Assembly: GCA_003223215.1 (NCBI GenBank)
Contig: QHYH01000089.1
Coordinates: 62,001 to 126,000, forward strand
DNA from: Acidobacteriota bacterium
Lineage (GTDB): Bacteria; Acidobacteriota; Terriglobia; Acidiferrales; UBA7541
Reading direction: 5' to 3'
Length of the DNA stretch: 64,000 nt
Shown here: positions 9,352 through 17,821 of the stretch, one piece after another
How the letters are laid out: each line of letters opens with the position of its first letter
Position numbering within the stretch: position 1 is the stretch's first letter
Translations under genes and position numbers: made by a program
Notes under the pieces: generated by a model
The model's input: the letters and a program-made list of their open reading frames with translations, nothing else
Databases searched by the model: none
What the model was told of the DNA's origin: nothing

Positions 9352-10485
9352 ATGCAAATCCAGCCCTTTCGCATCGAACAGTATTTTGGGAAATACGAAT
9401 TCACTGCCAAATACCTGCTTTCCAGTTCTGACGCGGAGTCCCGCACCGTCCAGGAGCTGCTCGACCTCGAGCCCGGGTCGCATGAACGCCTCCTCAAGCA
9501 TTGGTGCGGGTACACCGAATCGCCGGGGGCGCCCGCGCTCCGGGAGGTCATCTCGGGAATGTATCGGGGAGTCCGGCCGGAAGACGTTCTGGTCATGGCC
9601 GCAACCGAGGAAGGCATCTTTGTTCTGTATCACGCGCTGCTTTCGCCGGGTGATCACGTGATCGTGGAAACCCCGTGTTACGAAAGTGCCCTTGAAGTCG
9701 CGCGCAGTACCGGAGCGCGAGTCAGCGAGTGGCCCCGCTCGGAGGAGAATGGCTGGGCCCATGATCTCGCTGCTCTCGAGAAACTCATCCAGCCCAACAC
9801 GAAAATCATCTACGTCAACACGCCGCACAATCCCACCGGGCTGGTGATGCCGGCAAGCGTGTTCGAGCAAGTGAGGAGCCTTGCGGCCAGCCGTGGCGTC
9901 ATCTTTTTTTGTGACGAGGTTTACCGCGAACTCGAGCACGACCCCGCGGATCGTCTTCCTGCCGCTTGCGAAGTCTACGAACGCGCCGTCAGCCTGGGTT
10001 CCATGAGCAAAACCTACGGCTTGCCCGGTCTTCGGCTCGGCTGGCTCGTTTCCAAAGACGCGGACATCCTGCGGCGCTGTCTCGAACTCAAGTACTACAC
10101 CACGATTTGCACCAGCGCTCCCAGCGAATTTCTCTCAGCGCTGGCCCTGCGCCATCGCCAAGTCCTGGTCGAGCGCAATCGCGAAATTGTCCTGCGCAAC
10201 TTGCCTCTTCTGGATTCCTTTTTCGAGCGGCGCTCGGATCTTTTCGAATGGGTCAAACCCAACGCGAGCCCGATCGGCTTCGTGCGCTACAAGCCGCAGC
10301 GCGACGTGCTTTCTTTTTGCGAGGACGTTGTAGGGAACGCGGGAGTCTTACTGTTGCCGGGAACCGTCTACGACCAGCCGCGCCACATTCGCTTTGGCTA
10401 CGGGCGCAGGAACATGCCCGAAGCACTCGCGCAATTCAGCGCCTACCTATCCGCCCATTCCGGATTTGGCGTCACTGCTCCATGA
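9352..10485 (+). CDS. Class I/II PLP-dependent aminotransferase
   Basis: A 377-residue fold-type I aminotransferase. The PLP-binding lysine is in GSMSKTYGLPGLRLGW; NTPHNPTG and FFCDEVYRELEH are the cofactor-binding Asn and Asp regions; the substrate-carboxylate Arg is likely in HIRFGYGRRN near the C-terminus. The frame is open further upstream, but the first family-like residues (MQIQPFRIEQYFGKYEF) begin at the ATG at 9352. No Shine-Dalgarno sequence precedes it. It is divergent from the ligase run and could supply or consume an amino-acid substrate for it. The amino acid specificity cannot be read from sequence. Confidence 0.85.
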   Translation: MQIQPFRIEQYFGKYEFTAKYLLSSSDAESRTVQELLDLEPGSHERLLKHWCGYTESPGAPALREVISGMYRGVRPEDVLVMAATEEGIFVLYHALLSPGDHVIVETPCYESALEVARSTGARVSEWPRSEENGWAHDLAALEKLIQPNTKIIYVNTPHNPTGLVMPASVFEQVRSLAASRGVIFFCDEVYRELEHDPADRLPAACEVYERAVSLGSMSKTYGLPGLRLGWLVSKDADILRRCLELKYYTTICTSAPSEFLSALALRHRQVLVERNREIVLRNLPLLDSFFERRSDLFEWVKPNASPIGFVRYKPQRDVLSFCEDVVGNAGVLLLPGTVYDQPRHIRFGYGRRNMPEALAQFSAYLSAHSGFGVTAP

Positions 10486-10648
10486 CGGTCAAGCATCTCG
10501 GGAGAAAAGGGAGCCATCGAGGGACGGGAGGAAACCGGCTAGGGTTCATAATAAGAGCGGAACGGATGAACCCATCCGCCCCACCGGAAACGTTCTCCCC
10601 TGCGAGCCCTTCTTTTCTGACCTCTCATCTGGAACTTCGACTTCTCGC

Positions 10649-10945
10649 CTACGCCGCGCCCATGGCCCGCCGTTGCTGGAAGCATTCCCTGCAAAAGACC
10701 GGCCGCCCCTGGGTCGGCCGGAAGGGAACGGTGGTTTCCTTTCCGCACTGTGAGCAATTGGTCTTGGTCTCCGTGCGTGCCGGAGCGGCGTGCCCGCCGC
10801 CTTCGGCCCTTTTCGCTTTGCACGCCTTGCAGCGCTTGGGCTCGTTCTTAAATCCCTTGTCGGCAAAAAACATCTGCTCGCCGCCAGTGAACACGAACTC
10901 GGCACCGCATTCCGCACACTTCAACACCTTGTCGTGGTATTCCAT
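10649..10945 (-). CDS. Double zinc-ribbon protein
   Basis: A 98-residue protein made of two zinc ribbons. The first (residues 5-45) has CAECGAEFVFTGGEQ and KRCKACKAKR, the 'probable zinc-ribbon domain' pattern common in small bacterial proteins. The second has NCSQCGKETTVPFRP and PVFCRECF. A charged linker rich in Ala, Gly and Lys separates them. All eight cysteines are present. Function unknown; nucleic-acid or protein binding is usual for such ribbons. It stands alone between the aminotransferase and rpsU. Confidence 0.8.
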   Translation of the reverse strand: MEYHDKVLKCAECGAEFVFTGGEQMFFADKGFKNEPKRCKACKAKRAEGGGHAAPARTETKTNCSQCGKETTVPFRPTQGRPVFCRECFQQRRAMGAA

Positions 10946-11156
10946 GAGGCGCTCTCCCCTTGGTCCCGCGGGTCAAGGGTTTGGGAGGACTTTCGACCTG
11001 AGAGCCAAGATGCTTGAGGAGACCAGTATCCGGGGACGCCGGGCGCGGATCCCTTGGGCCTGCGGGTACGAAGCTGCGAAAAACACCCAAACACTCTGCC
11101 TAACGGGGGCCTGATTCTCGGAAGATTCTGCGCGCCAGGCTGCGACAGATAACGGA

Positions 11157-11184
11157 AGGGCGGCCCATTCGGAAGGACCGCCCT
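11157..11184 (-). terminator. Hairpin downstream of rpsU
   Basis: A ten-base-pair stem with one G-T type mismatch (AGGGCGGCCC pairs with GGACCGCCCT) starts a few bases after the rpsU stop. The following bases on the minus strand contain only a short T-rich run, so it is a weak intrinsic terminator or a 3' stabilising hairpin. Confidence 0.5.
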
Positions 11185-11190
11185 CGGTAC

Positions 11191-11388
11191 TTACTCCGAT
11201 TCCCGCCGCTGCTTCTTGCGCATTCGCTTCCGCGAAAGCGCTTCCTTGGCCCGGCGCTTCTCGCCGGGCTTCATATAGAAACTATGTTTCTTGATCTCCT
11301 TGATGATGTCTTCCTGTTGCACCTTGCGCTTAAAGCGCCGCAATGCATTTTCAAGAGATTCATTCTCTTGGATGATGACTTCTGCCAC
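11191..11388 (-). CDS. rpsU: 30S ribosomal protein S21
   Basis: A 65-residue, very basic protein matching bS21. It begins AEVIIQENESLENALRRFKRK and continues EIKKHSFYMKPGEKRRAKE, ending in a run of Arg and Lys. bS21 sits on the 30S platform near the anti-Shine-Dalgarno end of 16S rRNA and helps initiation. The gene is monocistronic, with a hairpin just downstream and an extended -10 promoter candidate about 105 nt upstream. Length is normal for the family. Confidence 0.95.
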   Translation of the reverse strand: MAEVIIQENESLENALRRFKRKVQQEDIIKEIKKHSFYMKPGEKRRAKEALSRKRMRKKQRRESE

Positions 11389-11492
11389 TTTATCAATTCA
11401 CCCCCAATCCGGTTCGGATTGGTAACCTGCGGAGCCTCTCGCCGGCAAGGCCATCGCCGGCACATAGATTTGCGGGCACCGCCCCTGCTTTT

Positions 11493-11521
11493 ATTATCAC
11501 ATGTATTGGCCGTTTTGCAGA
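11493..11521 (-). promoter_or_regulatory. Candidate rpsU promoter (extended -10)
   Basis: On the minus strand GATAAT is preceded by TGT, giving an extended -10 element. A weak -35 (TCTGCA) lies 17 nt upstream. The site is about 105 nt before the rpsU start. Consensus match only. Confidence 0.35.
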
Positions 11522-11730
11522 ACGCACCATGAAAGGTCGCTGGCTTCTTCTAAATCAATTCCCGCGCTACAGTCAAGGAATCTTTGCAAATTCTTGCCAG
11601 TTTTATAGGTACTAAGACCACCTGATAACCACTTTACGCTGATAGTAACCCGAATGTAACAATCCGCGGCTCTTGGCCCGAGGCCGGATAAGCCCGCCCG
11701 GGGGATTCGCCCTTTCCGCGCCCAGTCCGG

Positions 11731-11761
11731 TTGCCCGATGCCTTGTTTCTGCTGTTAGAAT
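11731..11761 (+). promoter_or_regulatory. Candidate glgC promoter (extended -10)
   Basis: TAGAAT (11756-11761) preceded by TGT forms an extended -10 element 39 nt before the glgC ATG. A weak -35 TTGCCC at 11731 has a long 19-nt spacer. Similar TGN-plus-hexamer elements precede eno and the nucleoside kinase gene at nearly the same distance. Confidence 0.42.
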
Positions 11762-11800
11762 GAGCCCGCTTCCACATCAAGCCTTTCGAGGAGCCGGCCC

Positions 11801-13042
11801 ATGTCCGATACCATGCGGGATGCCATCGCCGTACTTCTTGCCGGCGGCCAGGGGGAACGCCTTTGGCCGCTTACGCGCGACCGCGCCAAACCCGCCGTTC
11901 CTTTTGGCGCCCTCTACCGCATCATTGACATCACGCTTTCCAACTGCATTAATTCGAGCCTGCGACGCGTTTTTATCCTCACGCAGTACAAGGCCCTCAG
12001 CCTGAGCCGCCACGTCCGCGCCGGTTGGTCGCCGCTCGCCGGCCTCGGCGAATACATCGAAGTCATTCCCCCGCAGATGCGCGTCTCGCAATCCTGGTAT
12101 CAGGGCACCGCCGACGCGGTCTACCAAAACATCTATTCCATCGGGAGCGAGCGATCCAAATTCGTCTTCATCCTTTCCGGGGATCACATCTACAAGATGA
12201 ACTACGCCAAGATGCTTCAGCAGCACACCGACTCGGGCGCCGATGTCACCGTGGCCACTATCCAAATCCCCGTCGAGCGGGCCGCCCGCCAATTCGGCGT
12301 CATCGAAGTGGACAAGGACTGGCGAATCGTGGGCTTTGAGGAAAAACCTGCGACTCCCAAGCAATCCCCTCATCACCCCGGCCATTGCAATGCCTCAATG
12401 GGCATCTACATCTTCAATACCCAGCTCATGATTCCCATTCTTCTGGCTGACTCCGAGGATCCCAAGTCCAGCCACGATTTTGGGAAAGACATCCTTCCGC
12501 GCATCATCGCCAGGCACCGCGTTTTTGCCTACAACTTTGTGGATGAAAATGCCAAGGACGCCTACTACTGGCGCGACGTCGGAACGCTCGATGCCTACTA
12601 CGAGGCCAACATGGACCTGGTCACCGTTTCACCGGTCTTCAACCTGTACGACAAAGCCTGGCCGCTGCGCACCTGGCAGCAGCAGTATCCGCCCGCCAAA
12701 TTCGTGTTTGCCGATCCCGAGCGCATGGGCGTGGCCCTGGATTCGATCGTGGCCGGCGGTTCGGTCATCTCCGGCGGACGCGTGCAAACATCCGTGATTG
12801 GTTACGACGTGCGCGTGAACAGTTATTGCGAGGTGACGGATTCCATCATCTATAATCACGTGAACATAGGCCGGCACTCGCGCATTCGCCGCGCCATCAT
12901 CGACCGCCACGTCAGCCTTCCCGAACACACCGAAATCGGCTACGACGCGGAAGCCGACCGCCGCCGCTTTCACCTCACGGACTCCGGCATCGTCGTCGTC
13001 GTGCGACAGGAATCGCTCATCGAGGAGCCGGAATCGACCTGA
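11801..13042 (+). CDS. glgC: Glucose-1-phosphate adenylyltransferase
   Basis: A 413-residue ADP-glucose pyrophosphorylase, which makes ADP-glucose from glucose-1-phosphate and ATP, the committed step of bacterial glycogen synthesis. The N-terminal nucleotidyltransferase signature VLLAGGQGERLWPLTRDRAKPAVPFG is followed by the substrate-binding GFEEKP and, after about residue 290, the left-handed beta-helix repeats (GGSVISGGRVQTSVIG, YDVRVNSYCEV). The ATG at 11801 has GAGGAG upstream; a second in-frame ATG lies 4 codons later. Length is normal. No other glycogen genes are adjacent. Confidence 0.95.
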   Translation: MSDTMRDAIAVLLAGGQGERLWPLTRDRAKPAVPFGALYRIIDITLSNCINSSLRRVFILTQYKALSLSRHVRAGWSPLAGLGEYIEVIPPQMRVSQSWYQGTADAVYQNIYSIGSERSKFVFILSGDHIYKMNYAKMLQQHTDSGADVTVATIQIPVERAARQFGVIEVDKDWRIVGFEEKPATPKQSPHHPGHCNASMGIYIFNTQLMIPILLADSEDPKSSHDFGKDILPRIIARHRVFAYNFVDENAKDAYYWRDVGTLDAYYEANMDLVTVSPVFNLYDKAWPLRTWQQQYPPAKFVFADPERMGVALDSIVAGGSVISGGRVQTSVIGYDVRVNSYCEVTDSIIYNHVNIGRHSRIRRAIIDRHVSLPEHTEIGYDAEADRRRFHLTDSGIVVVVRQESLIEEPEST

Positions 13043-13092
13043 TCGCGCGGCCGCCGAGGGCCGGCATGCACCTGGTCGACTTCGCCGGGGCT

Positions 13093-13194
13093 TTAGCCTT
13101 TCCAGACGTATTTTCCGCAGGAGCAGGGCACAGTGTCGGTGGGGGTTTGCTTCTCCATCGGCTGTTTACATACGGGACAGTTCTTTCGCCACAT
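13093..13194 (-). CDS. 33-residue zinc-ribbon microprotein
   Basis: A very small open frame (33 codons, TAA stop) with a clean four-cysteine zinc-ribbon pattern: NCPVCKQP near the start and PCSCGKYVWKG at the end. It starts 15 nt after the stop of the 81-residue gene on the same strand, so the pair is probably co-transcribed. No strong ribosome-binding site is visible, which fits translational coupling. Four correctly spaced cysteines in 33 residues make chance occurrence unlikely. Function unknown. Confidence 0.55.
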   Translation of the reverse strand: MWRKNCPVCKQPMEKQTPTDTVPCSCGKYVWKG

Positions 13195-13209
13195 ACCGCA
13201 AATCCGCTA

Positions 13210-13455
13210 TTAGTGGGCCAGCCCGGTAACGGATACGGGCAGGTTCAATTGCGCAATCATGGCGAAGAACTCTTCTCGCTCTTGCAGGGCCACAAGCAGC
13301 GAGAGCGCTTTCCCATAGGCGTGGATCGCACCCGTAAGACGCTGAAAGGCCGCGGAATCCTGTGCGGTCATGCGTCTTTCGATGTGGGCGTCCGCTGAGA
13401 GCTCGAGAACTTGTTCTATGGCCAGATTCGCAAGACCTGTGTCTGATGTCATCAT
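13210..13455 (-). CDS. Small hypothetical protein (81 aa)
   Basis: An 81-residue protein with no recognised family. It is predicted mostly helical (LANLAIEQVLELSADAHIERRM, ALSLLVALQEREEFFAMIAQL), with no signal peptide or membrane segment. An AAGGAGG ribosome-binding site lies upstream; a GTG one codon before the chosen ATG is an equally possible start. It is the first gene of a two-gene unit with the zinc-ribbon microprotein and is convergent with glgC. Confidence 0.5.
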   Translation of the reverse strand: MMTSDTGLANLAIEQVLELSADAHIERRMTAQDSAAFQRLTGAIHAYGKALSLLVALQEREEFFAMIAQLNLPVSVTGLAH

Positions 13456-13722
13456 CACCGGCAGGCCTCCTTCCTTTCTTCCTCAGTCATAGATAAGGGT
13501 ACGCGGCACCGGGTGATGCGCATAAAGGGAACGCCTGTATTTGGGCCCGAACCATAGCCGATTCCAGATACGGGTGTTTACCCGCCCTTGGTGGTGCTAA
13601 ATCGGGCTCCGGAACGGAAAACGGGCTGCCAGCCCGGCGTCCTTATTCGTTTGGCACTTCCTCGGAGACCCAATGCCGCGCTGAAGGGCTGCGGAAGCCA
13701 CCTCCTGCGGTGGCCTGGTCAT

Positions 13723-14199
13723 TCAAGGCCCGAGCGAAACCGGAATCCACAACGGCAGCGCCGCCCGCGCGCATTCCTCCAACCGCTGTTGATCGCTTGG
13801 CGAGAACGCGTTTGCCCGCTCGCTTTCGACGTCAATCATTCCAATTACTTTTCCGCTTTGCGGATGAACAATCGGGACGATGATTTCCGAAAGCGTGCTG
13901 CCGAACGCGGTCAAGTACCGCGGATCGCTTTGCACATCGCCCACAAGGACGGTCGCTTTCTCCCGGATGGCCGCGCCGGTCAGTCCCTGGGTGACGGGAA
14001 AGGTCGGGTAAGCCGGCGCCCCCGGCCCGCTGTAGGCAATCAGGGACACCATTAGGTCGCCCACATCGTACAGGCCGGTCCACCGGTAATTTCCGAGGCT
14101 GCGCACCGCTTCGGCGAGTTGCCTCGCTTTTTCGCTCCGCACCTCCTTTCCCGCGACCACCGACCGCATACGCTCCACGATTTCCTGCGTGCGGCTCAT
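13723..14199 (-). CDS. GAF-domain protein resembling free-methionine-R-sulfoxide reductase, without catalytic cysteines
   Basis: A 158-residue single GAF domain. The segment from WTGLYDV through GLTGAAIREK, VGDVQSDPRYL, SEIIVPIVHPQSGKVIGMIDVESE and FSPSDQQRLEECA follows the layout of YebR-type free-methionine-R-sulfoxide reductases. That enzyme uses conserved cysteines, but this protein has only one Cys, near the C-terminus, outside the catalytic positions. It is therefore more likely a ligand-sensing or degenerate GAF protein. The frame is open to 14283; the ATG at 14199 gives the family-like N-terminus and has a GAGAGG-like site. Confidence 0.75.
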   Translation of the reverse strand: MSRTQEIVERMRSVVAGKEVRSEKARQLAEAVRSLGNYRWTGLYDVGDLMVSLIAYSGPGAPAYPTFPVTQGLTGAAIREKATVLVGDVQSDPRYLTAFGSTLSEIIVPIVHPQSGKVIGMIDVESERANAFSPSDQQRLEECARAALPLWIPVSLGP

Positions 14200-14488
14200 T
14201 GAGTTCGCCTCTCTAACGTCTTTCCACTCCGGAGAAAAACGAGCGTCTACCGAGAGGGTATTCCTACATCCGTTTCCCCGCAAACAATGCGCAAGCCGCT
14301 GAAAGCAAGGGCGCTAAGTGTGTTTCTCTGGTGCCGCCAGCACGCGGCAAAGAGCCATGTAAGTCGACGAAAGGGAGAACGCTTGGATGAGGAACGGTCG
14401 AGGAATCAAGCAGTACGGGCGAGCATGGGTGGCGGCTTGGGCCGGGGAGGCAGGGAAAAGGACGGTCAGGTCTCCTCCGACAGTGTGG

Positions 14489-14812
14489 TTAGAGGGCTCG
14501 CAGGCCCACTTCGCCTTCCTGCTTCGAGCCTGGTTTGCCGACCCATACGACGTTGCAGCGAATGGAGCGCAGTTCGTCGCTGGGGATGACCTCCACAACT
14601 TGTCCACGCCTGAGCCGGAAACTGCCGCGAAGCCTGAACCCTTCGTCCGAACGATCGATAATCAGGCAGGGAACCCTTTGTGGGATTGCAGCGAGGTTGA
14701 CGACCACGCTGGCTCCCTTCCTCGTGGCAACCCGCCTCGAGCCGCGAACCTCATGCACTGAGAAAATAGGCACAGCTTTGTCCTCGACGGTGATTTTCCT
14801 CATGACACCCAT
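14489..14812 (-). CDS. PilZ-domain protein
   Basis: A short PilZ-like protein of about 107 residues. The c-di-GMP-binding pattern appears as RGSRRVATRKGA followed about 25 residues later by LIIDRSDEGFRLRG, close to the RxxxR and DxSxxG motifs; the region PSDELRSIRCNVVWVGK is typical of the barrel's end. PilZ proteins switch motility, secretion or polysaccharide synthesis on binding c-di-GMP. Three in-frame ATGs (14842, 14812, 14803) are possible and none has a clear ribosome-binding site, so the start is uncertain. It stands alone. Confidence 0.7.
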   Translation of the reverse strand: MGVMRKITVEDKAVPIFSVHEVRGSRRVATRKGASVVVNLAAIPQRVPCLIIDRSDEGFRLRGSFRLRRGQVVEVIPSDELRSIRCNVVWVGKPGSKQEGEVGLRAL

Positions 14813-14842
14813 TATTGAATACGTGCCATAAAGCGGAGCCAT

Positions 14843-16601
<1,759 letters not shown>

Positions 16602-16767
16602 CAGGCGTGGCCGATCGCAAAGGCCGCTACGCAGGTCGCTTGTGGCCGCGCCCCCGCGAAACAACGCGAGACTCAAGTACCGTTGACAGGCCCTGGCCGG
16701 TCGCCTAATTTGGAAGCTTGCCCGAGCCTCATCCTCTTTTGCTTTGTTAGGGTTGGGGTGACCCATC

Positions 16768-16968
16768 ATGGCAAAAGTCCTTTACTGCAATAGTCTCGTT
16801 CCCGGGTGCAAGTTCGAGGCGCACGGAAACTCCGAAGAGGAAGTCTTGGGGGATTTCGCCGATCACATTGCGATCGCGCATAACATGGTGAACATCTCGG
16901 AGGAGATTCTGGCGATGATCAGCAAGGCCATTCAGGAAGAAATTCGCCTTCGCGCCGCGCGCGCGTAG
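16768..16968 (+). CDS. DUF1059 protein
   Basis: A 66-residue protein matching the DUF1059 pattern: MAKVLYCNSLVPGCKFEA, then a helix with HIAIAHNM. Two conserved cysteines and the paired histidines suggest metal binding, but the family has no known function. The ATG has a GGGGTGA site upstream. It sits between eno and an acetyltransferase gene on the same strand, 166 nt from eno. Confidence 0.85.
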   Translation: MAKVLYCNSLVPGCKFEAHGNSEEEVLGDFADHIAIAHNMVNISEEILAMISKAIQEEIRLRAARA

Positions 16969-17023
16969 CGCCTTCCCGCACGCGGAAGCCTCGCTACCGG
17001 GAAGGGCGCGGCGAAGTCTTTGC

Positions 17024-17036
17024 TAAACTCTCGGCA
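17024..17036 (+). promoter_or_regulatory. Candidate leaderless promoter of the GNAT gene
   Basis: TGC plus TAAACT (17024-17029) is an extended -10 element ending only 6 nt before the ATG at 17036. There is no Shine-Dalgarno sequence, so transcription would begin at or next to the start codon. Confidence 0.4.
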
Positions 17037-17539
17037 TGTCTCGCCCAGCAAGTCCCGGCGCGGAAGCAAAAAACATCTCGCTTCGTTTTGCCCAATCGGT
17101 TGATGTGGAACCGCTCGCGCGACTGATCAATGCGGCGTTTATCGTGGAGCAGCCATTCATCGAAGGCGATCGCATCGATCCTCGAGGGGTGCGGGCGTAC
17201 CTGGAAAAAGGGAAGTTTCTTGTTGCCGAAGATTCGCATGGGCTTGCCGGATGCGTGTACTTGGAACTGCGGGGAGAACGCGGTTACCTTGGATTGCTGG
17301 GCGTGGAGCCGAGGCGGCAGGGTACGGGCCTGGGACGCAAATTGATGGAGGCGGGTGAGAATTATTTTCGCGCGGCCAATTGCCGCGCTATCGATCTGCG
17401 CATTATCAGCCCGCGCAGGCCGCTTCCGGGGTTTTATGCGCATCTGGGCTACCTAGAGACCGGCACCGCGCCGTTCGCTCCAGACGTTCCGGTTAAAGTG
17501 CCCTGCCACTACATTCTCATGTCCAAACCGCTCGAATGA
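17036..17539 (+). CDS. GNAT-family N-acetyltransferase
   Basis: A 167-residue Gcn5-related acetyltransferase. The acetyl-CoA-binding motif A is GLLGVEPRRQGTGLGRKLME (residues about 84-103), preceded by the strand CVYLELRGERGYLG and followed by NCRAIDLRIISPR and the family-typical LPGFYAHLGYLETG. The target amine is unknown. No ribosome-binding site is visible at the ATG and a -10 element lies directly before it, so the mRNA may be leaderless. Confidence 0.85.
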   Translation: MSRPASPGAEAKNISLRFAQSVDVEPLARLINAAFIVEQPFIEGDRIDPRGVRAYLEKGKFLVAEDSHGLAGCVYLELRGERGYLGLLGVEPRRQGTGLGRKLMEAGENYFRAANCRAIDLRIISPRRPLPGFYAHLGYLETGTAPFAPDVPVKVPCHYILMSKPLE

Positions 17540-17821
17540 CCGATGACCCGTGTCCGGCCCCGTGCGTTTTCGGCTTGCATGTTCGTGTTCGGGCGAGAAT
17601 TTGCAAGCTATCGAATTTCGCCAAACCGCATCAGCAAGACACCTAGCCGAATCGGCGGCAAGCCTGCCGCCGCCCGTATGACTTCGTCGCATTGATTTTG
17701 CTGGCCCCGATACACTCGGTCGGAAAAGGCCCCTCACCGGCACCGACGGCCGCAGACAGGTCGATATTTTCAATCGGCGACGCTTTGATGCAGAATACGG
17801 ACGCTCGTTCAAGGGGGAAAC

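Larger units (their letters stand above)
11389..11800. other. Divergent intergenic region rpsU/glgC
   Basis: 412 nt between two divergent genes. It holds promoter candidates for each and an AT-richer patch near 11490-11660. No open frame with a convincing start was seen. Confidence 0.6.
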
